Assembly (NCBI GenBank): GCA_024281825.1
Contig: JAMWZY010000001.1
Coordinates: 124,001-188,000 of the forward strand
Origin: Nitrosomonas sp.
Lineage (GTDB): Bacteria > Pseudomonadota > Gammaproteobacteria > Burkholderiales > Nitrosomonadaceae
DNA length: 64,000 nucleotides
Direction of reading: 5' to 3'
The translations under genes and the position numbers were made by a program. The first letter of the stretch is position 1. Every line of letters begins with the position of its first letter. Shown here piece by piece: positions 28,783-38,764 of the stretch. The notes under the pieces were generated by a model. That model saw nothing but the letters and a program-made list of their open reading frames with translations, was not told the DNA's origin and did not search any database.

Positions 28783-30117
28783 TTACAACAATTGATTAGC
28801 TAAGTTAGCAAGATTAGATCGCTCACCTTTTTCTAATCGTACATGTGCATAAATGTCATGATGCTTGATTTTGTCGATGAGGTAAGACAATCCATTACTT
28901 TGGGAATCAAGATAAGGAGTATCTATCTGGTAAATGTCGCCTGTAAAGACGATTTTGGTGTTTTCTCCTGCACGGGTAATGATCGTTTTTACTTCGTGTG
29001 GAGTCAAATTCTGCGCTTCATCGACAATGAAAAAAACATTCGAGATACTGCGTCCGCGGATATAGGCGAGAGGCGTAATCTTCAATTTCTCTTGATCAAC
29101 GGCATCCGTAATCTGCTTAAATTCCTTATCTTTTTCGGTAAACAAGCTTTTAATGAATTTAAGATTATCCCACAAGGGTTCCATATAAGGATTAAGCTTA
29201 GAAACGATATCACCTGGTAAAAAGCCAATATCTTTGTTGCTAAGGGGCACAATTGGACGTGCCAGATAGATTTGCTTGTAATGTCTTTTCTGATCTAACG
29301 CCCCAGCAAGGGCAAGCAATGTCTTTCCCGTACCCGCAACGCCTTGCAGAGTAACAAGTTTGACATGTGGATTCGTAATTGCATGCAAAGCAAACACTTG
29401 CTCGGCGTTTCGAGGTGTAATCCGGAATGCGGATTCTTTTTGGATGCGTTCGATTTTTTGTGAAACCGGGTTATAAAAAACCAAAACGGAAGCACGAGCA
29501 TTTTTTAGAATAAAATAATGATTGGGTATAGGGTCGTGCAAACCTATATCAGCGGGCATGCAAAAATTGTTGGCATAGACGCTGTCTATAATCTCTTTAG
29601 ATAGTTTATCTATGACCGTTTTACCGGTGTATAACGAATCGAGATCCTTAATTTTCCCCGTTTCATAGTCTTCTGCAGGGATATTCAGCGACTTTGCCTT
29701 GAGTCGTAAATTGATATCTTTTGAAACCAAAACTATTTTATTGCCCGGATATTCTTCACTGAGTGAAATGACTGCATTCAGAATACGATGATCGGCTGTA
29801 TTTTCTCCAAATACTTGGGTTGCATCCAATCCGCTGGTTTTTTCTTGCATGCACACTTTAAAATGCCCGTGGTTCGGTTGATCAATGGGAATCCATTGTC
29901 GCAATGAGTGATTGGACGACAATTTATCTATGATCCGGATGAATTCTCTTGCTTCAAAGTTCTTAATGTCATTGCCTTTCTTAAAGTGATCGAGTTCTTC
30001 CAATACCGTAATGGGAATCGCGATGTCATTATCTTCAAAACTATATATGGCATTGTGGTTGTATAAGATAACCGACGTATCCAAGACAAATATTTTCTTT
30101 TTGGGTTTTCTAGGCAT
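28783..30117 (-). CDS. PIN-PhoH fusion ATPase (YlaK/PhoH2 type)
   Basis: 444 residues from the ATG at 30117, which gives MPRKPKKKIFVLDTSVILYN; an upstream TTG would add eight implausible residues. The N-terminal PIN nuclease domain (about 8-150) shows the acidic residues in FVLDTSVILYN and TADHRILN. The C-terminal PhoH P-loop domain has LQGVAGTGKTLLALA and FFIVDEAQNLTPHEVKTII. PhoH2 proteins unwind and cleave RNA. The gene lies 70 bases upstream of rnpB on the same strand, followed by pcnB, so three RNA-processing functions are clustered. Confidence 0.93.
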   Translation of the reverse strand: MPRKPKKKIFVLDTSVILYNHNAIYSFEDNDIAIPITVLEELDHFKKGNDIKNFEAREFIRIIDKLSSNHSLRQWIPIDQPNHGHFKVCMQEKTSGLDATQVFGENTADHRILNAVISLSEEYPGNKIVLVSKDINLRLKAKSLNIPAEDYETGKIKDLDSLYTGKTVIDKLSKEIIDSVYANNFCMPADIGLHDPIPNHYFILKNARASVLVFYNPVSQKIERIQKESAFRITPRNAEQVFALHAITNPHVKLVTLQGVAGTGKTLLALAGALDQKRHYKQIYLARPIVPLSNKDIGFLPGDIVSKLNPYMEPLWDNLKFIKSLFTEKDKEFKQITDAVDQEKLKITPLAYIRGRSISNVFFIVDEAQNLTPHEVKTIITRAGENTKIVFTGDIYQIDTPYLDSQSNGLSYLIDKIKHHDIYAHVRLEKGERSNLANLANQLL

Positions 30118-30359
30118 AAGAAGTTGAAACTTAAAAAACAATAAAAGTAGTTGTTGAATGATTCATTGCTATTAGATCGATTTTTTAAGATTTTGTAAAA
30201 CAAATATAGGCAATTATCACGATAGCAATTTATCAGGATTTAAACGATGCTGTATTGCCTTGGCCAATAATATTAACTGCTTAAATGGCTTTTGTATTTG
30301 AGTTAATTAAGGTATCTTTAAAACAAGCACCCTTCAGAACATTTCAAACATAAGAACTC

Positions 30360-33300
30360 ATGTTAGTCCAATCAATGCTCAGGTTCAGAACGTTTTTCTT
30401 GTTTTTAGTCATATATAGTTCGTTAACACTGATGGTTTTTTCCCCGCATTCGGCAGTCGCTAAGAAACAACAGCCTTCATCGCTGATAAAAGATATTGCT
30501 GCGGCAAAGAAAGCGGTGGAGCGTAGTGCTATGGACGAAACTCAAAAACAGATGGCCTTGGGTCATTTGGAGAGTGCAAGAACCAAAGAAGAAGAGATCA
30601 TAGCGATCAACGAACGTTTAACCGCGTTGCAAACCGAAATGGCGGAGCAACCAGAAAAAATAAACCAGTTGCAAAAAGCTTTAGCCATTAATCGAGAGCA
30701 AGAATTTTTAGAATGGTCGAACCGAATCCCCGCGGATGCGGAAGGTTTTATGCTGGAGCAATTTCTTGAGCGAGAGCGTACGGTTATCGTAGAAATACAA
30801 GCAAAAATACAAGCAACAACACATGAGCTGACTTTATTGATATCGCATTCTACCCAAACGAGTGAGGATGCGGCCTTTTTGCATCGTATGCTGGATGATG
30901 TGTCGTTGCCTGTAGTGATTCAGAAAGATGAACCCACGGCTTTGTTCGAGGCGCGACGGTTACGGCGTATCAGTGAACAACGCTTATTAAAAGCGACAAT
31001 GGATCTACAAAGCGTGGAACAAAGCACAGCTTCACAGCGGCAGAGCTTCCATGAAACATTTTTGCGGGAATTACGTTTTCGCCAAGGTTTGCATGAAAAA
31101 CGCGTAGAACATCTGCAGCAACGTATTTCGGATCGTGGCCGCATTGAATTGGAGTCTTTGGTCAATAAATTAACGCAATACGAGCAAAAATTGATTGGCT
31201 CCGTTCCGATTTTGGTTTCATCCGCACATGAGAATCTCATTATTGGTGAGACGATGCTGCGACAAAATGAAATCTTGGTGCAAGATCGAAGTGATTTGAC
31301 GGGTATTGAGTATGCGCGTAGACGTATCGCAGACAGTTTACAAGATAGTCGCGTAAGACTGGATGTGGGAGGTATCAATGAACGTGTAGGTCGCTGGCTT
31401 TGGGGAGAGCAGCGGCGGTTGAAACCGACGGTACGCTTAGAGCTACGTTTAAAGACAATTCGTAATAATTTGGCGGATTTGAGATTGGAACGTATTGTGT
31501 TGAATGAAAAACAACGGGATCTGGTCGATTTTGATGTGGCTGCGCGTACTATGATCCATGAAGTTACTTATACAAATAGCCTGGAGCAAACAGACATTAA
31601 TGTTCACCGCGCACTGGTTTTATTATTGCAAAAGCGCGCTGAACTTTTAATGATGTTGGAGTCGTTGTTGCAAAAACGTATCTCGACTTTAGAAAAGAGT
31701 GAGCATGAATTACAAGAGCAGATTCGTGTCACACAAGATTTACAGCAAATGCTGAGTCGACATTTGTTGTGGATTCCAAGCCATGGCATTGTCGATACCG
31801 AGTGGTTGGAGAGAGTACCTGAGGGTTTTTACGATTTAATTAAACCCTCACGTTATGTTACGACGCTAGAGTTAAGCCTGCAGAGTTTTCATCTATATCC
31901 GATGCCCTGGCTGATTTCTTTATTGATCATTATTGTATTATTTGAATTAAGACGGCGTGCGCCATCACATATTGAAGCACTCGCTGAAAATACCTATCAA
32001 ATTCGTAAAGATAGCTATACGGCTACGATACAAGTATTGATTTGGAGTATTTTGGGGGCTTTACCCGGCCCCATTACTTTAGCGTTATTAGGATTATTGT
32101 TGCAAAGCATTGGCAGCCCAGGACGTTTTAGCCATTCTTTGGGCCTAGCGTGCATGCATTTGGTGATACCGTTATTTGCCGCCATGCTACTGTTTTGGGT
32201 AAGTAAGGAAAAGGGCCTTGCTCATGCGCACTTTCGGTGGACTAAACAAAGGCGAACGGTATTGCGCCAATGGCTACCTTTTGCTGTAGCCATTGTGTTG
32301 CCACTCTATTTTATCAATGTCTTAGCTTTTGTTCGTCGCGTTGATCTAGCCATTGATGTGCAAGCACGTATAGTGATTGTAGCGTGCTGCGTCATACTGG
32401 CTTTGGTTCTCTGGCGTGTACTGGATGTTGGCCGGCTTTGGGTGATTCGAGGCGTGACCAGTGAACCATCGAGTTTACGGAAATTTTTACGGGGATCATT
32501 GCCGCTTGCTTTCATCTTCGTGGCGATACTGGCGATGATGGGTTATATCTATTCAGCCGGAATTATATTGCAGTCTGCCTTGGCTAGTTTTAGCTTAATC
32601 GTTGCGGTTGCATTGATTGGGGGCATGCTGGCACGATGGTTTTTGTTGGGAGAAAGACGCTTAGCATTGCATCGCTTAGAGGAGCGGCGCCTGGCGGCAG
32701 CCCAGGCTGCTGAGGAGTCCAGTAGTGTTGTAACTCCCGAACTGGGAGAGAATATTACTTTGGAACAAGTTAATACACAAACACGACGTTTGTTGCGCGC
32801 ATTACGCGTTACTTTGCTGATTGTAGGATTGATTTGGGTCTGGGTTGCAATCTTGCCCGCGGTCACTAAACTGGATGAGATTGAGTTATGGCATTTTAGC
32901 GAGACCGGTTCGGACGGGCAAACCACGACGAAGCCTGTGACCTTAATGACGTTGATTTTTGGATTGATTGCATTGGCGGTAACAACGGCCAGTGCAAGAA
33001 ATCTGCCCGGATTAATTGAAATCAGTTTGTTATCGCATATCCGTATTGATGCTGCCTCGCGATATGCGATAACGAGCGTGCTACGTTATGCAATTGTGAT
33101 TGGTGGAACCGTACTGGGTTTGAGTTTTCTCGGAATGCGTTGGTCACAATTGCAGTGGATGGCTGCTGCGTTGTCAGTTGGACTTGGATTTGGATTACAA
33201 GAAATTTTTGCTAACTTTGTTTCCGGTATTATTCTATTGTTTGAAAGGCCATTTCGTGTTGGAGATTTTATTACAGTCGGTGAATTTTCTGGCCGAGTGA

Positions 33301-33740
33301 CTAAAATTCGAACAAGGGCAACAACGATTTTAGACTCTGATAATAAGGAAATCGTTATTCCTAATAAAACATTTATAACCGGGCAACTTACCAATTGGAC
33401 TTTAACCGATAACATTACACGGCTTATTATCCGTGTCGGTGTCGCATATGAGTCCGATGTCAATCAAGTGCGTGCATTATTGCTACAAGCCGCAAAAGAA
33501 GATGAACGGGTATTAAAAGAGCCGGAGCCATCGTGTTGGTTCATGGCATTTGGTGTTAATACGCTTGATTTTGAATTGCGTGTCTTTGTTGATATGGTTA
33601 ATCTGCGTGTGGAGGTTCAAGATGCAATCAACGCGAGGGTTTTCGAGTTATTTAACCAGCACAATATCGAAATTGCCTTTCCACAACTTGATTTACATAT
33701 ACGTGATATCCCCGAAACAAAACCGCATGTGATTCTTTGA
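30360..33740 (+). CDS. MscK/KefA-like mechanosensitive channel of the MscS family
   Basis: 1126 residues. Signal peptide (1-35, ending SAVA), then a periplasmic coiled-coil region to about 500, and about eleven membrane helices from 515 onward. The MscS core is at about 925-1110: the pore-lining helix LQWMAAALSVGLGFGLQE, then IFANFVSGIILLFERPFRVG, DFITVGEFSGRVTKIRTRAT and IPNKTFITGQLTNW. Such large members (MscK, MscM) release solutes on hypo-osmotic shock. It is divergent from the phoH gene and stands alone. The basic, ion-related context cannot separate MscK from MscM. Confidence 0.93.
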   Translation: MLVQSMLRFRTFFLFLVIYSSLTLMVFSPHSAVAKKQQPSSLIKDIAAAKKAVERSAMDETQKQMALGHLESARTKEEEIIAINERLTALQTEMAEQPEKINQLQKALAINREQEFLEWSNRIPADAEGFMLEQFLERERTVIVEIQAKIQATTHELTLLISHSTQTSEDAAFLHRMLDDVSLPVVIQKDEPTALFEARRLRRISEQRLLKATMDLQSVEQSTASQRQSFHETFLRELRFRQGLHEKRVEHLQQRISDRGRIELESLVNKLTQYEQKLIGSVPILVSSAHENLIIGETMLRQNEILVQDRSDLTGIEYARRRIADSLQDSRVRLDVGGINERVGRWLWGEQRRLKPTVRLELRLKTIRNNLADLRLERIVLNEKQRDLVDFDVAARTMIHEVTYTNSLEQTDINVHRALVLLLQKRAELLMMLESLLQKRISTLEKSEHELQEQIRVTQDLQQMLSRHLLWIPSHGIVDTEWLERVPEGFYDLIKPSRYVTTLELSLQSFHLYPMPWLISLLIIIVLFELRRRAPSHIEALAENTYQIRKDSYTATIQVLIWSILGALPGPITLALLGLLLQSIGSPGRFSHSLGLACMHLVIPLFAAMLLFWVSKEKGLAHAHFRWTKQRRTVLRQWLPFAVAIVLPLYFINVLAFVRRVDLAIDVQARIVIVACCVILALVLWRVLDVGRLWVIRGVTSEPSSLRKFLRGSLPLAFIFVAILAMMGYIYSAGIILQSALASFSLIVAVALIGGMLARWFLLGERRLALHRLEERRLAAAQAAEESSSVVTPELGENITLEQVNTQTRRLLRALRVTLLIVGLIWVWVAILPAVTKLDEIELWHFSETGSDGQTTTKPVTLMTLIFGLIALAVTTASARNLPGLIEISLLSHIRIDAASRYAITSVLRYAIVIGGTVLGLSFLGMRWSQLQWMAAALSVGLGFGLQEIFANFVSGIILLFERPFRVGDFITVGEFSGRVTKIRTRATTILDSDNKEIVIPNKTFITGQLTNWTLTDNITRLIIRVGVAYESDVNQVRALLLQAAKEDERVLKEPEPSCWFMAFGVNTLDFELRVFVDMVNLRVEVQDAINARVFELFNQHNIEIAFPQLDLHIRDIPETKPHVIL

Positions 33741-34073
33741 GAAGTATAGGGTATCAAGCAAAGACCGGTCGCTCCTAGGAGTCTGAGAGTAGAATGAAAC
33801 TTATAAATTGGCGAATTTTTGACTACGATTATTGTTTTGCTCGATGTTTGAAAATTTACCTATCTCTATAGTAGATATCGTTTCTTGCATTCCATTTGTT
33901 TTGTATCTTGCTTGCTTAATGAATTTATCAATGCTTCCTTAGCTTTTATTCTCATATCATTTAAGTTAGAATCGGATCCATATTCGATAAAAATCATATA
34001 TCCATTTGATAGTTATGGATAATTCATTTATGCCTAGAAGTTTTTACTGTCTGTCAAGGAGGAGTAACGCTAT
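33741..34073. other. spacer upstream of norCBQD
   Basis: 333 bases without a gene. It holds the norC ribosome site (CAAGGAGGAG, 34056-34065). No FNR/NNR-type TTGAT-N4-ATCAA box was found by eye in this gap. A TTGATA ... TATGCC pair about 17 bases apart (near 34007-34035) could be a promoter, but this is weak. Confidence 0.4.
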
Positions 34074-34526
34074 ATGGCCGAATATTTAACCAAATCAGCT
34101 GCACGCAATATTTTCTATGGCGGCTCCATTTTTTTTCTAGTAACTTTCACGATTTTAACCATTCACAGCCACTTTTATATGGTTACCGTGGCGACTGATG
34201 AATCTACGCTAACAGAATCAGTTACACGAGGTAAGCATGTGTGGGAGCGCCATTCCTGTATTAATTGTCATTCCTTACTTGGAGAAGGTGCTTATTTTGC
34301 TCCCGAATTGGGTAATGTCTGGATTCGATACGGCGGCAAACAAAGTCCGGAAGGAGCTCGTTTAGGACTTAAGGCGTGGATGCGTGCACAACCAACTCGT
34401 ATAGAAGGGCGGCGACAAATGCCCCAATTCAATTTAAGCGAGCAGGAACTGGATGACCTAATAGATTTTTTCGAATGGACAAGTCGTATCAATACTCTCG
34501 GCTGGCCCCCCAATATTTCTGGTTAA
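34074..34526 (+). CDS. norC: nitric oxide reductase cytochrome c subunit
   Basis: 150 residues. One N-terminal membrane helix (about 14-36) anchors a periplasmic cytochrome c domain with the heme motif C62-I-N-C65-H66 and an axial Met in RRQMPQF. The conserved stretch SLLGEGAYFAPELGNVW is typical of NorC. It passes electrons to NorB, which reduces NO to N2O. A strong AAGGAGGAG precedes the ATG. First gene of norCBQD. Confidence 0.97.
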   Translation: MAEYLTKSAARNIFYGGSIFFLVTFTILTIHSHFYMVTVATDESTLTESVTRGKHVWERHSCINCHSLLGEGAYFAPELGNVWIRYGGKQSPEGARLGLKAWMRAQPTRIEGRRQMPQFNLSEQELDDLIDFFEWTSRINTLGWPPNISG

Positions 34527-34580
34527 CCATCTGAATCATTCGAAAAGCTATTCTATTTACTTAGATGTACTCTAGGAGAA

Positions 34581-35921
34581 ATGTCAATGAAATACCACTC
34601 GCAGGGGCTAGCTTTCCCCTATTTTATAGCCGCTCTTGCTTTATTTTTGGTTCAGATCTTAGCTGGTTTATTGGCTGGCACCGTTTACGTATTTCCAAAT
34701 TTTCTTTCGGAGGTTGTGCCTTTTCACATCTTCCGGATGATTCATACTAATGCATTATTGGTTTGGTTGCTGCTGGGTTATTTTGGCGCCAGTTATTTTT
34801 TGATTCCAGAAGAAAGTGAACGGGAGATCCATAGTCCTAAACTGGCTTGGTTGCAGTTGGGTATTTTTGTTTTTGCCGCGCTGGCTGCAGTAGCTAGTTA
34901 CCTTTTAGGTGTGCATGAAGGACGGGAGTTTCTAGAGCAGCCTTTCTGGGTAAAGATCTTAATGGTTATTGCTTTTTTGATATTTATTTACAACGTCACC
35001 ATGACTGTGCTCAAAGGCCGCAAAACGGTAGTATCTGTTGTATTGTTACTGGGTTTATGGGGCGCGGCCATTTTCTTTATGTTCGCGTTTTATAACCCCG
35101 ATAATCTCGCTGTCGATAAGCTGTATTGGTGGTGGGTCGTACATGTATGGGTGGAAGGCGTTTGGGAGCTCATTATGGCAGCTATGCTGGCATTCCTGTT
35201 AATCAAACTAACCGGTATTGATCGCGAAGTGATTGAAAAATGGTTGTATGTCATTGTCGGTTTTTCATTGTTCAGTGGTTTACTTGGAACGGGTCACCAT
35301 TACTACTGGATTGGTGCACCAGAATACTGGCACTGGATCGGCCTCATATTTTCTTTTCTAGAAGTCGTTCCATTTTTTGCCATGATGCTGTGGGCTTTTT
35401 ACTTAGTCAAGAAAAGTGGCAGGGATCATCCTAACAAAGCAGCCATTCTCTGGAGTCTGGGTTGTCCAGTCATGGCTTTCATCGGTGCTGGATTACTCGG
35501 TCTTATGCACAGTTTTCCATCGATTAATTTTTATACGCATGGCACACAACTGACGGCTGCGCATGGTCACTTGGCTTTTTACGGTGCTTATGTGATGTTG
35601 AACCTGGCATTTTTTACTTACGCGCTGCCCGCACTGCGTAAACTGCAACCTTTCAATCAGACCTTGAATATTTGGAGTTTCTGGCTTATGAACGCTGCCA
35701 TGATCGGCATTACGTTTGCGTTGGTATTCGCAGGCATCCTGCAAACGCACCTACAACGCGTATTGGAGATGGGATATATGCAGGTACAGTCGCAAATTGA
35801 ATTGTTTTACTGGTTACGTCTGGGTTCCGGAGTATTTTTTATCATCGGTGCGTTGATGTTCATTTATTCGGCATTGGGGCCTGCACGCGAACAATTACTG
35901 ACATCAAGTCATACGCATTAA
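34581..35921 (+). CDS. norB: nitric oxide reductase catalytic subunit (cNOR)
   Basis: 446 residues, twelve membrane helices. It reduces two NO to N2O at a heme b3/FeB centre. FeB ligands H188 (in WVVHVWVEGVWE), H239 and H240 (GTGHHYYWIG) are present, with the conserved E192 and E196. The heme ligands are H55 (FRMIHTNALLVW) and H328/H330 (TAAHGHLAFYG). It is the short, cytochrome c-dependent type, not the quinol-dependent type. The ATG at 34581 or a second one at 34587 could be used; AGGAG suits the second. Confidence 0.97.
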   Translation: MSMKYHSQGLAFPYFIAALALFLVQILAGLLAGTVYVFPNFLSEVVPFHIFRMIHTNALLVWLLLGYFGASYFLIPEESEREIHSPKLAWLQLGIFVFAALAAVASYLLGVHEGREFLEQPFWVKILMVIAFLIFIYNVTMTVLKGRKTVVSVVLLLGLWGAAIFFMFAFYNPDNLAVDKLYWWWVVHVWVEGVWELIMAAMLAFLLIKLTGIDREVIEKWLYVIVGFSLFSGLLGTGHHYYWIGAPEYWHWIGLIFSFLEVVPFFAMMLWAFYLVKKSGRDHPNKAAILWSLGCPVMAFIGAGLLGLMHSFPSINFYTHGTQLTAAHGHLAFYGAYVMLNLAFFTYALPALRKLQPFNQTLNIWSFWLMNAAMIGITFALVFAGILQTHLQRVLEMGYMQVQSQIELFYWLRLGSGVFFIIGALMFIYSALGPAREQLLTSSHTH

Positions 35922-35925
35922 TTCG

Positions 35926-36762
35926 ATGATCGATCATCGAACCGCTCAAAGAGATGCCGATGCCACGCATGATTCGCAGATTAAGGAAATTCCATTTTAT
36001 CGATCAATTGGTCATGAATGCGCATTGTTTGAAACGGCCTATCGCGAAGGTTTACCGCTGCTGATCAAAGGACCGACCGGTTGCGGTAAAACTCGATTTG
36101 TTACGCACATGGCTGCTCGCCTGAGGCGACCGTTGTATACAGTCTCTTGCCACGACGATTTAACCGCGGCGGATTTAACCGGACGTTATTTGCTGCAGGG
36201 TGGTGAAACAAAATGGGTTGATGGACCGCTGACTCGTGCTGTACGCGAAGGCGGTATCTGTTATCTGGATGAGATCGTGGAAGCGCGTAAAGACGTGACG
36301 GTCGTGTTGCATCCATTGACAGATGATCGACGCATTTTACCTTTGGAGCGATCTGGAGAGTTGCTTAGGGCTCCACCTGAATTTATGTTGGCAGTATCTT
36401 ACAATCCCGGTTATCAGAATATTCTGAAATCTTTGAAACCCAGTACACGCCAGCGTTTTGTTTCCATTAGCTTTGATTTTCCTTCACCTGCTATCGAAGC
36501 TCAAATTATTGCCGCTGAGAGTGGTTTGCCCGAATCCCAGTGTATTTCTCTCGCTGCGCTAGCGCAACGATTACGTGCGTTGAAGGATGTTGATCTGGAA
36601 GAAGTCGTATCGACACGCTTGCTGATCTATTGTGCCACGTTACTGAAGAATGGTCTCGATCCCTATCAAGCTGCCGAAGCGGCCTTAGTAGAGCCACTAT
36701 GTGACGACCCAGAAGTGAAGCAAGGATTGTTGGAACTAATTAGCGCGACATTCGGCCAATAA
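35926..36762 (+). CDS. norQ: NorQ, MoxR-type AAA+ ATPase for NOR assembly
   Basis: 278 residues. Walker A LIKGPTGCGKTRFV (about residues 46-59), Walker B GGICYLDEIVEARKD and sensor 1 LAVSYNPGYQNILK. NorQ and NorD together insert the non-heme iron (FeB) into NorB in characterised systems. The gene starts 4 bases after norB and its stop overlaps the norD start by one base. Confidence 0.96.
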   Translation: MIDHRTAQRDADATHDSQIKEIPFYRSIGHECALFETAYREGLPLLIKGPTGCGKTRFVTHMAARLRRPLYTVSCHDDLTAADLTGRYLLQGGETKWVDGPLTRAVREGGICYLDEIVEARKDVTVVLHPLTDDRRILPLERSGELLRAPPEFMLAVSYNPGYQNILKSLKPSTRQRFVSISFDFPSPAIEAQIIAAESGLPESQCISLAALAQRLRALKDVDLEEVVSTRLLIYCATLLKNGLDPYQAAEAALVEPLCDDPEVKQGLLELISATFGQ

Positions 36763-38714
36763 TGAAATGGCTTGAATTCACGGAACTGGAGGAACAAACT
36801 GGTCATTTATGGCACCGAATAGTCGGTAAATCCCCGAGCTATCGGCATTATAAGGAGGCAGCGGTATCGCTGGATAGCATGCGCGTTGCACTCAGCATTT
36901 TTTTTCGTGGATTGGGCGGCGCACCAGGTGTCGGTATTATTGCAGGAACGCCGCAATCGTCGGAACATCGGCTGACGTTACGTCAGCGCCTGGGTTTGAT
37001 GCAAGAATCGCTTGCTCCAATCGAGTGCAATGCGGAACGCCTACTACTTCCGGAGATACTCGGCTATTTTCCGGATAGCGATCTCAATCGGCAACATTAT
37101 TTCTGGCTCGCCGCATTTTTTGCCACGGCGAACGATCTCGATTATTCGTCACCGTTAAAGTCCCTTGATCCTTTACAAGCCGATCTTGCTTTTTTACACC
37201 AGGCTTATTGGATAAGTATCCATATTAATCAGCGCTACCCAAAACTAGCTCAAAGCTACCGCAGACTTTGCGCAGCTATTCTCGAATTGCGGCCACGCCG
37301 CTCACTGACGGCGCAAGAGCAAGCCGTTGAAAATGTGATTCAGGTAATGCTGGGCGGGCAACCGTGTATGAATGCGTCGGGAAGCTTTTTTTTACAGGCT
37401 ATCCAGCAACAGGCACCCAACTTTGCGCAATGGAGCGCTACTAAAAATTATCGCACTTTTCTGCCAGTACCGTTGTGGGGGAAAATAAATATTTATTCAA
37501 AGTCCGTGAATGCTAAACCGGACATCGTTGATGATGAGGCGGGACATAATACCGAGGCTGATACAAAACAGCACAGCAAAAAAAGCCGTCGGGAAAGACA
37601 AGATCAAAGCACACGCGATGATCCACTGCTGTTGAACCGTTTTGAGAAATTGATGAGCTGGTCCGAAATGGTTAATGTCAATCGAGCAGTACAAGACGAC
37701 GATGAAGATAGCGCTAAAGACGCGGCGGAAGCGTTGGAAGAAATCACACTGAGTCCTAATGAGCAACGCGCAGCGACCCGATTGAAGTTTGATTTGGATC
37801 TTTCGCCAGACGATGTTAATCCGGCGGTATTGATTTCTGAGCTTGTTTATCCAGAGTGGGATTTCAGGCGCAAGCAGTATCATGCCCAACAATGCCGAGT
37901 TATTTTCCAGCATGCAACTGAAGGCACTGAACGATGGGAACCTGATTTTCAAGCGAGAAAGCGCTTTCGTAAAATTCGCCGTCAATTCGAGGCGCTGCAA
38001 CCGAAGTGTGAAAAACTTCATCGCCAACTGGATGGAGCAGAATTCGATATGGATGCCCTAGTACGCGCAAGATGCGACCTGCATGCAACCGGCAATAGCT
38101 CAGACCGGGTTTATCTTGATACACGACTACAGTCTCGTGATTTGAGTGTCGCCATTCTGATGGATGTTTCCTTATCAACAGACAGTTGGATTGGTGGCAG
38201 GAGGATTCTTGATATCGAAAAAGAAGCATTAATCACGTTTGCAACAGGACTCGCCGCTTGCCGAGATACATTCGCTATTTACACATTTACGTCACGCAAG
38301 CGGGATTATGTACGTATCACTGAAGTGAAAAACTTTACCGAAGCGTTTGATGCCCGCTTACTTCGACGTATCGCAGCATTACGCCCCGGATACTACACAC
38401 GCATGGGCGCCGCGTTACGTCATACGAGCAAGCTTCTACAGCATCGCGGGGAGCGCCATCGCCTGCTTCTGCTATTAACCGACGGCAAGCCAAATGATCT
38501 CGATTATTATGAAGGTCGTTATGGTGTTGAAGATACTCGGCAGGCTATCATTGAAGCCCGCCATGCGGGCTTGTCCGTATTTGGGATTACGATAGACCAC
38601 AAAGCGCAGGATTACTTTCCCTATTTATTCGGCAGAGGTGGCTATACCATAGTAGCCCGGCCAGATCGACTTTCTCATGTATTGCCCATAATTTATCAGC
38701 AATTAATCCAATAA
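36762..38714 (+). CDS. norD: NorD, von Willebrand A-domain NOR assembly protein
   Basis: 650 residues. The vWA domain lies at about 465-645 with the MIDAS motif DVSLSTDSW, followed by TFTSRKRDYVRI and LLLTDGKPNDLDYYEGRYG. The N-terminal 450 residues are the helical NorD region, with an acidic-basic linker near 265-325. The start ATG overlaps the norQ stop (TAATG). It works with NorQ as the co-chaperone of NO reductase. No terminator is obvious after it. Confidence 0.95.
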   Translation: MKWLEFTELEEQTGHLWHRIVGKSPSYRHYKEAAVSLDSMRVALSIFFRGLGGAPGVGIIAGTPQSSEHRLTLRQRLGLMQESLAPIECNAERLLLPEILGYFPDSDLNRQHYFWLAAFFATANDLDYSSPLKSLDPLQADLAFLHQAYWISIHINQRYPKLAQSYRRLCAAILELRPRRSLTAQEQAVENVIQVMLGGQPCMNASGSFFLQAIQQQAPNFAQWSATKNYRTFLPVPLWGKINIYSKSVNAKPDIVDDEAGHNTEADTKQHSKKSRRERQDQSTRDDPLLLNRFEKLMSWSEMVNVNRAVQDDDEDSAKDAAEALEEITLSPNEQRAATRLKFDLDLSPDDVNPAVLISELVYPEWDFRRKQYHAQQCRVIFQHATEGTERWEPDFQARKRFRKIRRQFEALQPKCEKLHRQLDGAEFDMDALVRARCDLHATGNSSDRVYLDTRLQSRDLSVAILMDVSLSTDSWIGGRRILDIEKEALITFATGLAACRDTFAIYTFTSRKRDYVRITEVKNFTEAFDARLLRRIAALRPGYYTRMGAALRHTSKLLQHRGERHRLLLLLTDGKPNDLDYYEGRYGVEDTRQAIIEARHAGLSVFGITIDHKAQDYFPYLFGRGGYTIVARPDRLSHVLPIIYQQLIQ

Positions 38715-38764
38715 ACGAGCAAAAGAATCTATAGATTTTATGAATTTAATTTTGGTAAAAGCAG

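Noticed and set aside
33741..34073. FNR/NNR-type box upstream of norC
   Set aside because: Looked for TTGAT-N4-ATCAA-like sequence and found none convincing.
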